NCBI GenBank assembly: GCA_037447655.1
Contig: JBBHKE010003139.1
Location: forward strand, 1-13,510
Length of the DNA: 13,510 nucleotides
Direction: 5' to 3'
Source of the DNA: Zygnema cylindricum
Lineage: Eukaryota; Streptophyta; Zygnematophyceae; Zygnematales; Zygnemataceae
The notes under the pieces are model-generated. The model saw only the letters and a list, made by a program, of their open reading frames with translations, made no database searches and was not told the DNA's origin. Positions 1 to 6,556 of this stretch are shown one piece after another (within the stretch, counting starts at the first letter, position 1; each line of letters begins with the position of its first letter). A program made the position numbers and the translations under genes.

Positions 1-283
1 GCTTGGATCATGGGGATCCAGGATAGGAGATGCTGGACAGTGTACACAGTACGTAGTACATACTAATCATGTGTACGGGAAGATCAGCGAAGTTTCGCAA
101 GTCTCGTTTGGGACGAATCAAGCAGAATATTTTCTGCTGGCGGATCCATTCTGCCACCGACACTTTCCGTTGTCCATATGCGAAGGAATATCGCCCGCCT
201 TGACGAACTGCGAACGCTGGCGGCCCTGCTCGATACGGACAAAGTGCATATTGAGTAGACCGATGTGGAATTTCCGCCAGTGC
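1..283. other. unidentified flank left of the hAT element
   Basis: This is the DNA outside the hAT element on its left side. From about 71 to 283 it is visibly richer in G and C than the following 3 kb, and all three minus-strand frames stay open for 55 codons or more (the longest is 93 codons, 289 down to 8). Such multi-frame openness usually reflects composition rather than coding. I recognise no protein family in any frame. It could be an exon remnant cut off by the hAT insertion, or part of another repeat. The nature is unknown. Confidence 0.3.
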
Positions 284-291
284 ATCCACAT
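284..291. repeat. left 8-bp target-site duplication of hAT element 1 (ATCCACAT)
   Basis: ATCCACAT directly precedes the left terminal repeat and recurs exactly at 9310-9317 after the right terminal repeat. The bases just outside differ (C before the left copy, G before the right copy), so the match is exactly 8 bp, the duplication length of the hAT superfamily. Confidence 0.9.
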
Positions 292-304
292 CAGAGGTCG
301 CAAA
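292..304 (+). repeat. left terminal inverted repeat of hAT element 1
   Basis: CAGAGGTCGCAAA. It is identical in reverse complement to 9297-9309; the next base differs (C here, A at the other end). The same 13 bases begin hAT element 2 at 9318. Confidence 0.9.
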
Positions 305-511
305 CGGTCAACCGAAACCGTGACCGACCGTTAACCGACCGCCTGCGCCGGATCCGGAACGGATTCGGTTGCCAAATTTTGGGGGTCGGGCGGTTACGGT
401 CGGCTGATTCACCAGGAAAAAAAAAACGGTCGGCTACAGTCGGTCAACCAAAAAACAAAACAAAAATGAAAATTTTGTATTTGTCCCTATAATCCAACAT
501 TCTTGTATTTG
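305..511. repeat. left subterminal region of hAT element 1
   Basis: Short GC-rich motifs (ACCGACCG, CGGTCGG, AACGGTC and reverse complements) recur in both orientations between about 300 and 450, then the sequence turns A-rich. The whole stretch matches 9331-9550 in hAT element 2 at roughly 85% by eye, so it belongs to the family and not to the host. By analogy with Ac, where the transposase binds clustered AAACGG motifs, these are candidate transposase-binding sites; that is inference. Confidence 0.7.
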
Positions 512-643
512 TACTCTTTGGTATCGTGGAAGTACGTGACATCATGATAACGTCGCAAATCTGACACGGGTAGTAACGCTTTACATTTCGCAAATCATAG
601 GGAACGCGACAAAGCGTCGTAAATCTGACACGGTAGTACGCTA

Positions 644-838
644 CACCGCCAATCGCTATTAGAGTCAAGGATTAAATTGCGTCAAAAAAAAATAAGCGTT
701 ATTGATTCTAATTAAGTGCCTGAGATGTGGCAGATTATGGTCCAATTACTTAAATAATATTAATTCTATTTCAGGTTTTGGGGTCAAAATTTAGAGGCAC
801 CGAACTAGCGTTATATACTCTAATAGCGATTGGCGGTG
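644..838. mobile_element. 195-bp miniature inverted-repeat element with TA duplication (M1)
   Basis: Its ends are perfect inverted repeats of 22 bp (CACCGCCAATCGCTATTAGAGT at the left, reverse complement at the right), flanked by TA at 642-643 and 839-840. The undisturbed sequence is visible in the sister repeat unit (3414-3428, GTAGTACACTATTCA), where a single TA stands at the equivalent point. TA duplication suggests a Tc1/mariner-type or Stowaway-like origin, but the termini are not the classical Stowaway ones. There is no coding capacity. Confidence 0.8.
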
Positions 839-894
839 TATTCAATTCGCAAATCTTAGGCAACTCGAGAAAGCGTCGCAAATCTGACACGGTA

Positions 895-1446
895 CACCGT
901 CAATCGATATTAGAGTAAAGGAACAAATAGCGTAAAAAAATAAATTAGTGTTATCAACACTAATCGGGATTTTTTTTTTTTTTTTTTTAAATATATATAC
1001 TAATTAATCCCTAACTGTAATTTGGATTGTCCTGAATAATAAATACCCCGCCCTTTCGATGTCTACAGTAATATGTGTATTTGTACAAAATCTGACAATT
1101 CGTACGTTGTCGCGCTGTTCACACGGTCGACGAACTAACATATGAGAAAGTGATTTTTTCGACGAGTTTGCATCTCTTTCTTCCAGCGCACATTCACATG
1201 TGTGCGCAATAATGTTAAGTGTCTTTTTATGCCTTTTTAATTCAAAAAGTACCATTTCGTAGGGAAATATCCTGTCCGTATGCCACACTATTTCCATCGC
1301 AGTGTACTTCCATTATTAACGTAAATTGAAAAAAAAACCTAATTAGAATAATGGAAAAAATAGAATTATGGATTGTATTTCGGGTTTATATTTTTGAAAA
1401 AATGGCACCGAATTGGCATTATATACTCTAATAGCGATTGACGGTG
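895..1446. mobile_element. 552-bp inverted-repeat element with TA duplication (M2), related to M1
   Basis: The left end CACCGTCAATCGATATTAGAGT and the right end (reverse complement, one mismatch) match the ends of M1. It is flanked by TA at 893-894 and 1447-1448. In the sister unit at 3410-3420 the same place reads GACACGGTAGT with one TA, so the insertion point is defined by a built-in empty site. A 9-bp-stem hairpin lies at 944-964 (ATTAGTGTT / AACACTAAT), followed by a T-run at about 970-988. A minus-strand open frame of 97 codons (1297-1004) fills much of the interior; I recognise nothing in it. Confidence 0.78.
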
Positions 1447-1719
1447 TAGTACACTATTCATTTCGCAAATCTTAGGCAACGCGACAAATCGTAATTATTG
1501 GCTTATTCATACGTCGTACATTATTGCAAAGTGCTAATTACGCATTTTATACCGTGTTTCCACAAATATATCATATTATTATGTCAATGTCATGCGGCAT
1601 GTAGTAATAATTGGTTAATAAATCAGTGAAAATCAAACTATTACGTCAATTTCCCACGACTAGTCTTAATTATTGGCGTGCTCACATGTGTCAAACAATA
1701 AATCGATAAATTGAATTGC

Positions 1720-1727
1720 TATTTAAG
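1720..1727 (+). promoter_or_regulatory. possible TATA box of the hAT transposase
   Basis: TATTTAAG lies 49 bases before the transposase ATG at 1776, with an A/C-rich leader typical of a plant 5' UTR between them. The upstream 200 bp are AT-rich with no other clear signal. Position and composition are the only support. Confidence 0.35.
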
Positions 1728-1775
1728 TTAGAGAAACTCGACCACAATTCAAACAAAACTTAGTCATACACTAAA

Positions 1776-2822
1776 ATGGAGAAAAACATCCTCGCTTCCC
1801 ATAAAACTACAATCCAAAACGAACTTCGAAAATCAAAAAATGGTGAAATTGCTCAATATTACCTAGTGAAAGAAAGCAGGGCCACTTCAAATTGTTGGAA
1901 AAAAATTGAGCATGTCTATGAAGTTAGAACATCAAACAAATACATGGTAAAAGGGGCAGATTTTGTGGCTTGAACTACATGTTTCATAGTTTATCAATAC
2001 AAGTCAGCAAACGGTACTTCAACAATCAATACTCACACATGTTTAGATTCGCCCGACATGAATAATTCAAAAGGACTTTTTCGAAAGTTTCTTTCAAAAA
2101 CAGAGGCGGAAACAAGTGACCGAAAAAAAATTGCGGAAATGGTGGCGTTGATGTGTTGTGAGGACCTTCGACCATTTTCGATAGTCGATGGTCCAGGTAT
2201 GATTTATTTTAAATTAATTTTAATATGGCTTGGGTGTAAATATCATTATAACTTATTTTGTTCATAAATTTATAAATTTGAGTTTAGTTTGTCATGATAT
2301 TGTTTTTTATTTGTCTTTCCATAAAAAAAAAATCATTTCGGTAGAAACCTTTTTTATTGATCATGGTTAGTAATTGTATGATTTTTTTTTATTGTTGTTT
2401 TTTGTTTTTTTCCTCAGGCTTTCAAGCATTTTGTCAAGCATTGTTTGATGTTGGTGTTTCGTCCAACAAAAGTGTTGACATCGACCAACTACTCCCGTCC
2501 ATCAATAGTGTAAAAAACTACATTATATCCTCTGCGAAAAATATTCGTAGTTTGATCATCCCAAAACTTAGAGAAAATATCGATAACAATATATTTTTCG
2601 CATTCAAGACCGATCTCTGGACCGAGACATTAAAAGAACCTCGTTCATGTCAGTAACGGCTCATTTTATTGACAAAGAATTCGAACTTTATGCACGGACG
2701 CTTCAAGTCGATCATTTTCCGGAGGAAAAACACATTGCGGAAAATGTTATGACGGCTTTCAAAAATTGTTTGACCAATTTTGAAATGTCCAATTTTGATC
2801 GATGTGTTGTAGTGACTACGTT
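1776..2822 (+). pseudogene. decayed hAT transposase, N-terminal half (BED zinc finger plus start of the catalytic core)
   Basis: Two exons (1776-2196 and 2418-about 2822) encode the N-terminal half of a hAT transposase. A BED-type zinc finger is visible: aromatic WKKIEHVY, then a CxxC pair around 1971-1982, and THTC at the distal side (about 2030-2042). This is followed by CCEDLRPFSIV and VDGPGF, with GF read across the intron, then LPSINSVKNYI, and TDLWTE, the region of the first catalytic Asp of hAT enzymes. MSVTAHFID continues in another frame from 2647. Defects: TGA at 1971-1973 where the first zinc-binding Cys is expected; a one-base shift near 2640-2646; and loss of homology after VVVT at about 2818, so the second catalytic Asp, the insertion domain and the C-terminal dimerisation domain are absent (about 270 of a usual 600 or more residues). 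The block style looks closer to hobo/Hermes-type transposases than to plant Ac; that is an impression, not a search result. Confidence 0.8.
2197..2417 (+). other. spliceosomal intron in the transposase pseudogene
   Basis: This 221-bp AT-rich segment starts GTATGA and ends in a long T-rich tract followed by CCTCAG. Splicing it joins codon position 1 (G at 2196) to GC at 2418-2419, a phase 1 intron, and turns two separate frames into one continuous reading through the conserved DGPGF motif. Without splicing the first frame runs into intron and stops at 2265-2267. Confidence 0.75.
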
Positions 2823-3297
2823 GTCGAGATTTTTTTTTGCAAAAGGAGATGTACCATTACACCACTCATTGTTCTTAGTATTAAAAAGTCGCTACTACTT
2901 ATAGCCGAAAATAACAAAATATAATTAACAACATTATTTAAATACGTGGACTATAACCAGTCACGTCTCCTTGCATTAAATAGTATTATTAATTATAGTT
3001 TTCCATTTACACTACACCGCGAATCGTAATTAGCGTTATTTACGCTAATTCCGTCACCACGAATTTTGACCCAAAAACCTTAAAAAGAGTAAATAACTCT
3101 AAATTTTTCTTTACATTATTCAAGGTACCATTTGAACCAGCGTTAACAACTCTAGTATAGTGCCATTTTAAATAGTGTGGCTAACGTACAAAACTATACC
3201 GAATTAACGAAATAAGTACAAAAAATTATTTAATACATGCCGTTATGATGTACCTACGTTTTCACAAACCGCGTAGTGCAAACGTCATAATACTCTT
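2823..3297. other. AT-rich remainder of hAT element 1, no gene
   Basis: After transposase homology ends, the sequence is AT-rich with no supported coding region. At 3013-3090 it holds a fragment resembling the M1/M2 ends. The missing C-terminal half of the transposase would have lain here, so an internal deletion junction is expected close to 2820. Confidence 0.5.
3013..3090. mobile_element. fragment related to the M1/M2 elements
   Basis: TACACCGCGAATCGTAATTAG resembles the M1/M2 left end, and the following stretch, including GAATTTTGACCCAAAAACC, matches the inverse of the M1 right side at about 774-800. It contains a 9-bp-stem hairpin (AATTAGCGT / ACGCTAATT, 3028-3050). I could not find a convincing partner end, so it is called a fragment. 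Confidence 0.45.
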
Positions 3298-3450
3298 TAC
3301 TCTTTGGTATCGTGGAAGTACGTTGCATCATGATTAGCGTCGCAAATCTGACACGGTACTATTCATTTCGCAAATCATAGGGAACGTGACAAAGCGTCGC
3401 AAATTTGACACGGTAGTACACTATTCATTTCGCAAATCTTAGGAAACGCG

Positions 3451-3455
3451 ACAAA
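3451..3455. repeat. left 5-bp target duplication of the copia element (ACAAA)
   Basis: ACAAA immediately before the 5' LTR is repeated at 9022-9026 immediately after the 3' LTR. Removing the element and one copy restores CGCGACAAAGCGTCGC, the junction seen between units elsewhere (for example 606-620). Confidence 0.93.
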
Positions 3456-3755
3456 TGTTGAGAAAGTAATCCTAAGTTAGTTCAGAAGATAGTGCATTAA
3501 AGGGAGAGAGCGCAGTGGCGCAATGGAGAAGCACAGTGCAGAAGTGCAAAGTGGAATAACTTTCTTGTTAAATATTTAAATCGAGCACGCGACCAGACTA
3601 ACTTTATCTACAGAGAAAGATCTTTCGAACGAGGTATAGGGAGCAAGATTTGGATACGTAGATCAAAAGTTACAGGCGTGCAAAGCAGAAGCTTCTAGAA
3701 GGTTCCACAGGAAACGGTATGGACTTTTCCGAGGTGGTTCCTAAGTGTTTCCTTG

Positions 3756-3849
3756 GAGTTTCGGGGACATGTCTAGTAGGTTCTTGTGACGTGGAGAGCC
3801 ACGAGTTTCGGGGACATGTCTAGTAGGTTCTTGTGACGTGGAGAGCCAC
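3756..3849 (+). repeat. two 47-bp tandem repeats within the LTR
   Basis: GAGTTTCGGGGACATG... is repeated perfectly with a period of 47 bp (3756-3802 and 3803-3849), just upstream of the TATA-like sequence. The 3' LTR has the same pair at 8535-8628, so the duplication existed before this insertion. Repeated U3 modules often act as enhancers in plant LTRs; function here is inferred only from position. Each unit contains GTGACGTGG with an ACGT core, a bZIP-type site. Confidence 0.85.
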
Positions 3850-3920
3850 GAGAAGGACACTTGTCAATAAGTTAGAGCTAGAAATGTCTAGAATGTCTAG
3901 AAGGGTAGAGTAGAAAAAAG

Positions 3921-3928
3921 TATATATG
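3921..3928 (+). promoter_or_regulatory. TATA-like box of the copia LTR promoter
   Basis: TATATATG lies about 320 bp before the end of the 5' LTR, preceded by purine-rich sequence and followed about 160 bp later by the AATAAA signal. This spacing gives a plausible U3/R boundary in between. The transcription start is not visible from sequence. Confidence 0.45.
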
Positions 3929-4081
3929 AAGTAGGAGAAGTAGACAAATATATACAATTGGAGAATTGGTTGTGACCATAGCTGAAGAGATAGCAAGAGT
4001 CCCTATAGTGAGAAAGCATTGTAACTCTGTGTGAGTTGAGATACAAAGATAAGTGAAGCCTTGTAAAGAGAACTTGGAGAT

Positions 4082-4087
4082 AATAAA
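4082..4087 (+). terminator. polyadenylation signal AATAAA in the copia LTR
   Basis: AATAAA is followed by T-rich sequence (GTGATTCTTCTTGTG). The functional copy is the equivalent in the 3' LTR at 8861-8866, where it would set the RNA 3' end. Confidence 0.45.
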
Positions 4088-4242
4088 GTGATTCTTCTTG
4101 TGAGGAAAATTTGAGCAAGTGTGCTTTTACTTTGTGAGTGAATTCTTTGTGGCTTCAGAAGATTCTTGAGTGACCTGTGAGAGAGTTTTTGCTTTGTGAA
4201 GCTAGATTGTTGCATGATGATTGAGGCCCACAAAATTCAACA

Positions 4243-4254
4243 TGGTATCGGAGC
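4243..4254 (+). promoter_or_regulatory. primer-binding site, complementary to initiator tRNA-Met
   Basis: TGGTATCGGAGC starts directly after the CA of the 5' LTR. It matches the classical plant copia site TGGTATCAGAGC except for G at position 8, which can still pair with the tRNA U as G-U. The same 12 bases occur in the TRIM at 11359-11370 (minus). Confidence 0.9.
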
Positions 4255-4264
4255 AAACGAAGCC

Positions 4265-6556
4265 ATGAAGCTCTCCAAGTTTGCTGGAGCAAATTTCCAC
4301 ATATGGAAAGCGAAAATTAAGCAAGTGCTCAAGATGAAGAAACTATGGGGACACGTTGATGGAACCGACCCGGCACCGGCGGCACAAGACGAGCTTGTGG
4401 TGTGGCAAGGAAAGGAGGAAGAGGCCAAAGGTTACATTTTGTTGAGTCTTGACGACACTCAAGTATCCCACATTTTAGGATGCGATTCGGCAAAGGGGAT
4501 GTGGGACACCTTGCTCAAGGTGTATGAAGATAGTGAAACGGCAAATGTGTTGCAATTAAAGGAGAAACTTGCCACCTTTAAGATGAAGGAGACGGACTCG
4601 ATTCAAACGCACGTGAATCGACTTAAGGAGCTTGCGGAGCAACTAACGGCGGTCGGAAAGAAACAAGACGAAGAAGACCTCGTGCTTACGTTATTGAAGA
4701 GCCTCCCAAGTGAATATAAAATGCTCGTGACGGCGTTAAAATCACAAGAGAAGTTAAAGTTGGAGTACGTCGTAAGTCGGCTACTACAAGAGGAGCTCGA
4801 CCTCAAGCACGGAGAAAGTGAGGAGTCGGGAGATTCGGCGCTTTTCACAAAAGGACGCAAGAGCACTACTATGAGGAAGTGCTACAATTGCGGCAAAGCG
4901 GGTCACATGGCTAAGAATTGCCGATTATCGAAGAAGGCAAATGAGAGGCCGAAGGGAGGGAGCTCAACGGCATGCTACAATTGCGGAAAGGAGGGTCATC
5001 GAGCGTATGAGTGCAAACACAAGAAAGGCAACGCGATGACCGTGGAACTTCAACAAGCAAATCTCGTGGAGAAGAAGGGAAGTTCAAGTGATTGGATTGT
5101 AGACTCGGGAGCAACGCATCATATGTGTAATGAAAAGTCGTTGTTTGTAACTCTCACTAAATTGGATACACCAAAAAGAATTATTGTTGCTAATAATGAG
5201 TCTTTAGAGGTAAATATGGAGGGTGATGTGAGAGTAGATTTACCCACGGGTAGAGGTATAAACCGAGTCACTTTGAAAAATGTGTTTTATACTCCGCAAT
5301 TAAAGAAGAATTTATTTAGTGTGATCCATGCCGTGAAGTTTGGACATAGAGTTGTATTTAAAGAGAAGTATAAGTGTGAGATTATTGAAGAGAGCACGGG
5401 TAGAGTAAAAGGTGAAGGAATAGCGGAAGGGAATTTATTTAAGTTAAGAGTAAGGATACCAAGAGTGAGAGGGGGATCATTTATTGCCGAGGGAAATTCA
5501 AGTGAGTTAAAGTCCTTTAGTTTATGGCATAAAAGGTTTGCGCATTTAGGAGAGGCCAACTTAAAGAAGTTAATTGAGAAGAAAATGGTGAAGGGGCTTG
5601 AAGGAGTTAGTGGAACTCTAACGGGGGTGTGTGACGGTTGTTTGGAGGGGAAACAACATAGAGAGCCGTTTAAACGCACGGAGGAGAGAAGAACTCGGGA
5701 GAAGCTTGAGCTTGTCCACACGGACATAAGTGGACCGCACCCGAGGAGTCTTGGAGGGAGTAAATATTTCATCACTTTCACGGACGATTGTACGAGGAAA
5801 GTGTGGATTTACTTCATGAGGGAGAAACGGGAAGCTCTCGAGAAGTTTAAGGAGTTTAAGGCCGAAGCCGAGAAATATTCCGAAAAGAAGGTGAAGGCGC
5901 TACGATCCGACAACGGCGGAGAATACACCTCAGGAGCTTTTAAGTCGTTTTGTAAGAAGGAGGGAATTCGGCAAGAATTTACTACCCCTTATAGCCCGCA
6001 ACAAAACGGAGTGGCCGAAAGATTAAACCGAACGTTGGTGGAGGGTGCACGAGCTATGGTCCACTCGGCGGACCTCGACAAGTCATTTTGGGCCGAGGCG
6101 ATTTATTGCACCGTGCATGTTAAGAATCGGTCACCAAGCGCAAACTTAGAAGACGTTACCCCCGAGGAGGCATGGAGTGGCTACAAGCCGAGTGTGCAAC
6201 ACTTGCGAGTGTTCGGATGCAAAGCGAGCGTATTTATTCCTTCACAAAAGCGAAAGAAGTTTGATAAGAAAAGTTGGACGGGAGTTTTCGTTGGATATGA
6301 TGCGGCGAGAAAGGCGTATCGCGTTTGGGATAAAAAAAGCAAAAGGTCGTATCAAGCCGAGATGTTATTGTCCATGAAAAACAAGAGGCTAAAGAGGAGT
6401 CATTTGAGGATATGGAAATTAAGGAGCATGAAGAGGAGGTGGAGGTGGAAGAAGAAGCAAGTCCTTCGAGTTCGACTAGCACTCCACCCGAGACGGATGA
6501 GGCAAATTCAACTCCGGAAACAAGCCCGCAGGCACCGAGGAGATCCGGAAGAGTGA
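4265..6556 (+). CDS. copia polyprotein part 1: Gag, protease, integrase (frame breaks near 6345)
   Basis: This encodes the structural, processing and integration half of the copia polyprotein. I chose ATG 4265 because the conserved Gag start (KFAGANFHIWK) follows at once; the frame is open upstream to 4196, inside the LTR. In order (residues from 4265): copia-type Gag (about 1-200); two CCHC zinc knuckles (206-219 and 237-250, CYNCGK..GH....C), which is one more than many copia Gags; aspartic protease DSGA (Asp 280); integrase zinc domain His 422, His 427, Cys 456, Cys 459; and catalytic Asp 487, Asp 549, Glu 585 (the last two 35 residues apart), followed by the GVAERLNRT and HLRVFGC motifs. 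Family likeness ends near 6345; the basic tail to 6556 is out-of-frame reading. Most plant copia elements encode one continuous Gag-Pol, so this looks like a one-base deletion or sequencing error. Confidence 0.92.
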   Translation: MKLSKFAGANFHIWKAKIKQVLKMKKLWGHVDGTDPAPAAQDELVVWQGKEEEAKGYILLSLDDTQVSHILGCDSAKGMWDTLLKVYEDSETANVLQLKEKLATFKMKETDSIQTHVNRLKELAEQLTAVGKKQDEEDLVLTLLKSLPSEYKMLVTALKSQEKLKLEYVVSRLLQEELDLKHGESEESGDSALFTKGRKSTTMRKCYNCGKAGHMAKNCRLSKKANERPKGGSSTACYNCGKEGHRAYECKHKKGNAMTVELQQANLVEKKGSSSDWIVDSGATHHMCNEKSLFVTLTKLDTPKRIIVANNESLEVNMEGDVRVDLPTGRGINRVTLKNVFYTPQLKKNLFSVIHAVKFGHRVVFKEKYKCEIIEESTGRVKGEGIAEGNLFKLRVRIPRVRGGSFIAEGNSSELKSFSLWHKRFAHLGEANLKKLIEKKMVKGLEGVSGTLTGVCDGCLEGKQHREPFKRTEERRTREKLELVHTDISGPHPRSLGGSKYFITFTDDCTRKVWIYFMREKREALEKFKEFKAEAEKYSEKKVKALRSDNGGEYTSGAFKSFCKKEGIRQEFTTPYSPQQNGVAERLNRTLVEGARAMVHSADLDKSFWAEAIYCTVHVKNRSPSANLEDVTPEEAWSGYKPSVQHLRVFGCKASVFIPSQKRKKFDKKSWTGVFVGYDAARKAYRVWDKKSKRSYQAEMLLSMKNKRLKRSHLRIWKLRSMKRRWRWKKKQVLRVRLALHPRRMRQIQLRKQARRHRGDPEE

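Larger units (their letters stand above)
512..1507 (+). repeat. left copy (D1) of a ~240-bp direct repeat with three ~60-bp units, split by two small transposons
   Basis: The block begins with the sequence of 512-537, contains three units of the type GCGTCGCAAATCTGACACGG ... TTCGCAAATC(T/A)TAGG.AACGCGACAA, and ends with AATTATTGGCTTATT at about 1507. Removing the insertions at 644-838 and 895-1446, with one TA each, rejoins units 2 and 3 seamlessly. The same block, same order and orientation, lies at 3298-9108, where the copia element splits it. The two copies flank the transposase segment. Confidence 0.8.
3456..4242 (+). repeat. 5' LTR of the copia element
   Basis: 787 bp, beginning TGTTGAG and ending TTCAACA, so the termini carry the short inverted repeat TGTTGA/TTCAACA. 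It holds a TATA-like TATATATG at 3921, an AATAAA at 4082-4087, and a 47-bp tandem duplication. Compared with the 3' LTR it differs at 3546, 3588, 3599, 3601, 3918, 3994 and 4157. Confidence 0.95.

Noticed and set aside
549-3455. CRISPR-like array from the recurring ~60-bp units
   Set aside because: Whole units including the 'spacers' are similar to one another, unit lengths vary, and the context is a plant-type transposon.
4196-4264. Upstream in-frame ATGs (4196, 4214, 4217) as the Gag start
   Set aside because: They lie inside the 5' LTR and the codons run through the primer-binding site; conserved Gag sequence begins right after the ATG at 4265.
5287-5781. 164-codon minus-strand open frame opposite the integrase region
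   Set aside because: Shadow of the well-supported polyprotein frame, with no motif of its own.
6332-6338. Classical X-XXY-YYZ ribosomal slippery site at the frame break
   Set aside because: In the reading frame the seven A's do not fit the heptamer rule (the preceding base is T and the following codon is AGC), so standard -1 frameshifting is not supported; looser slippage on the A run remains only a possibility.
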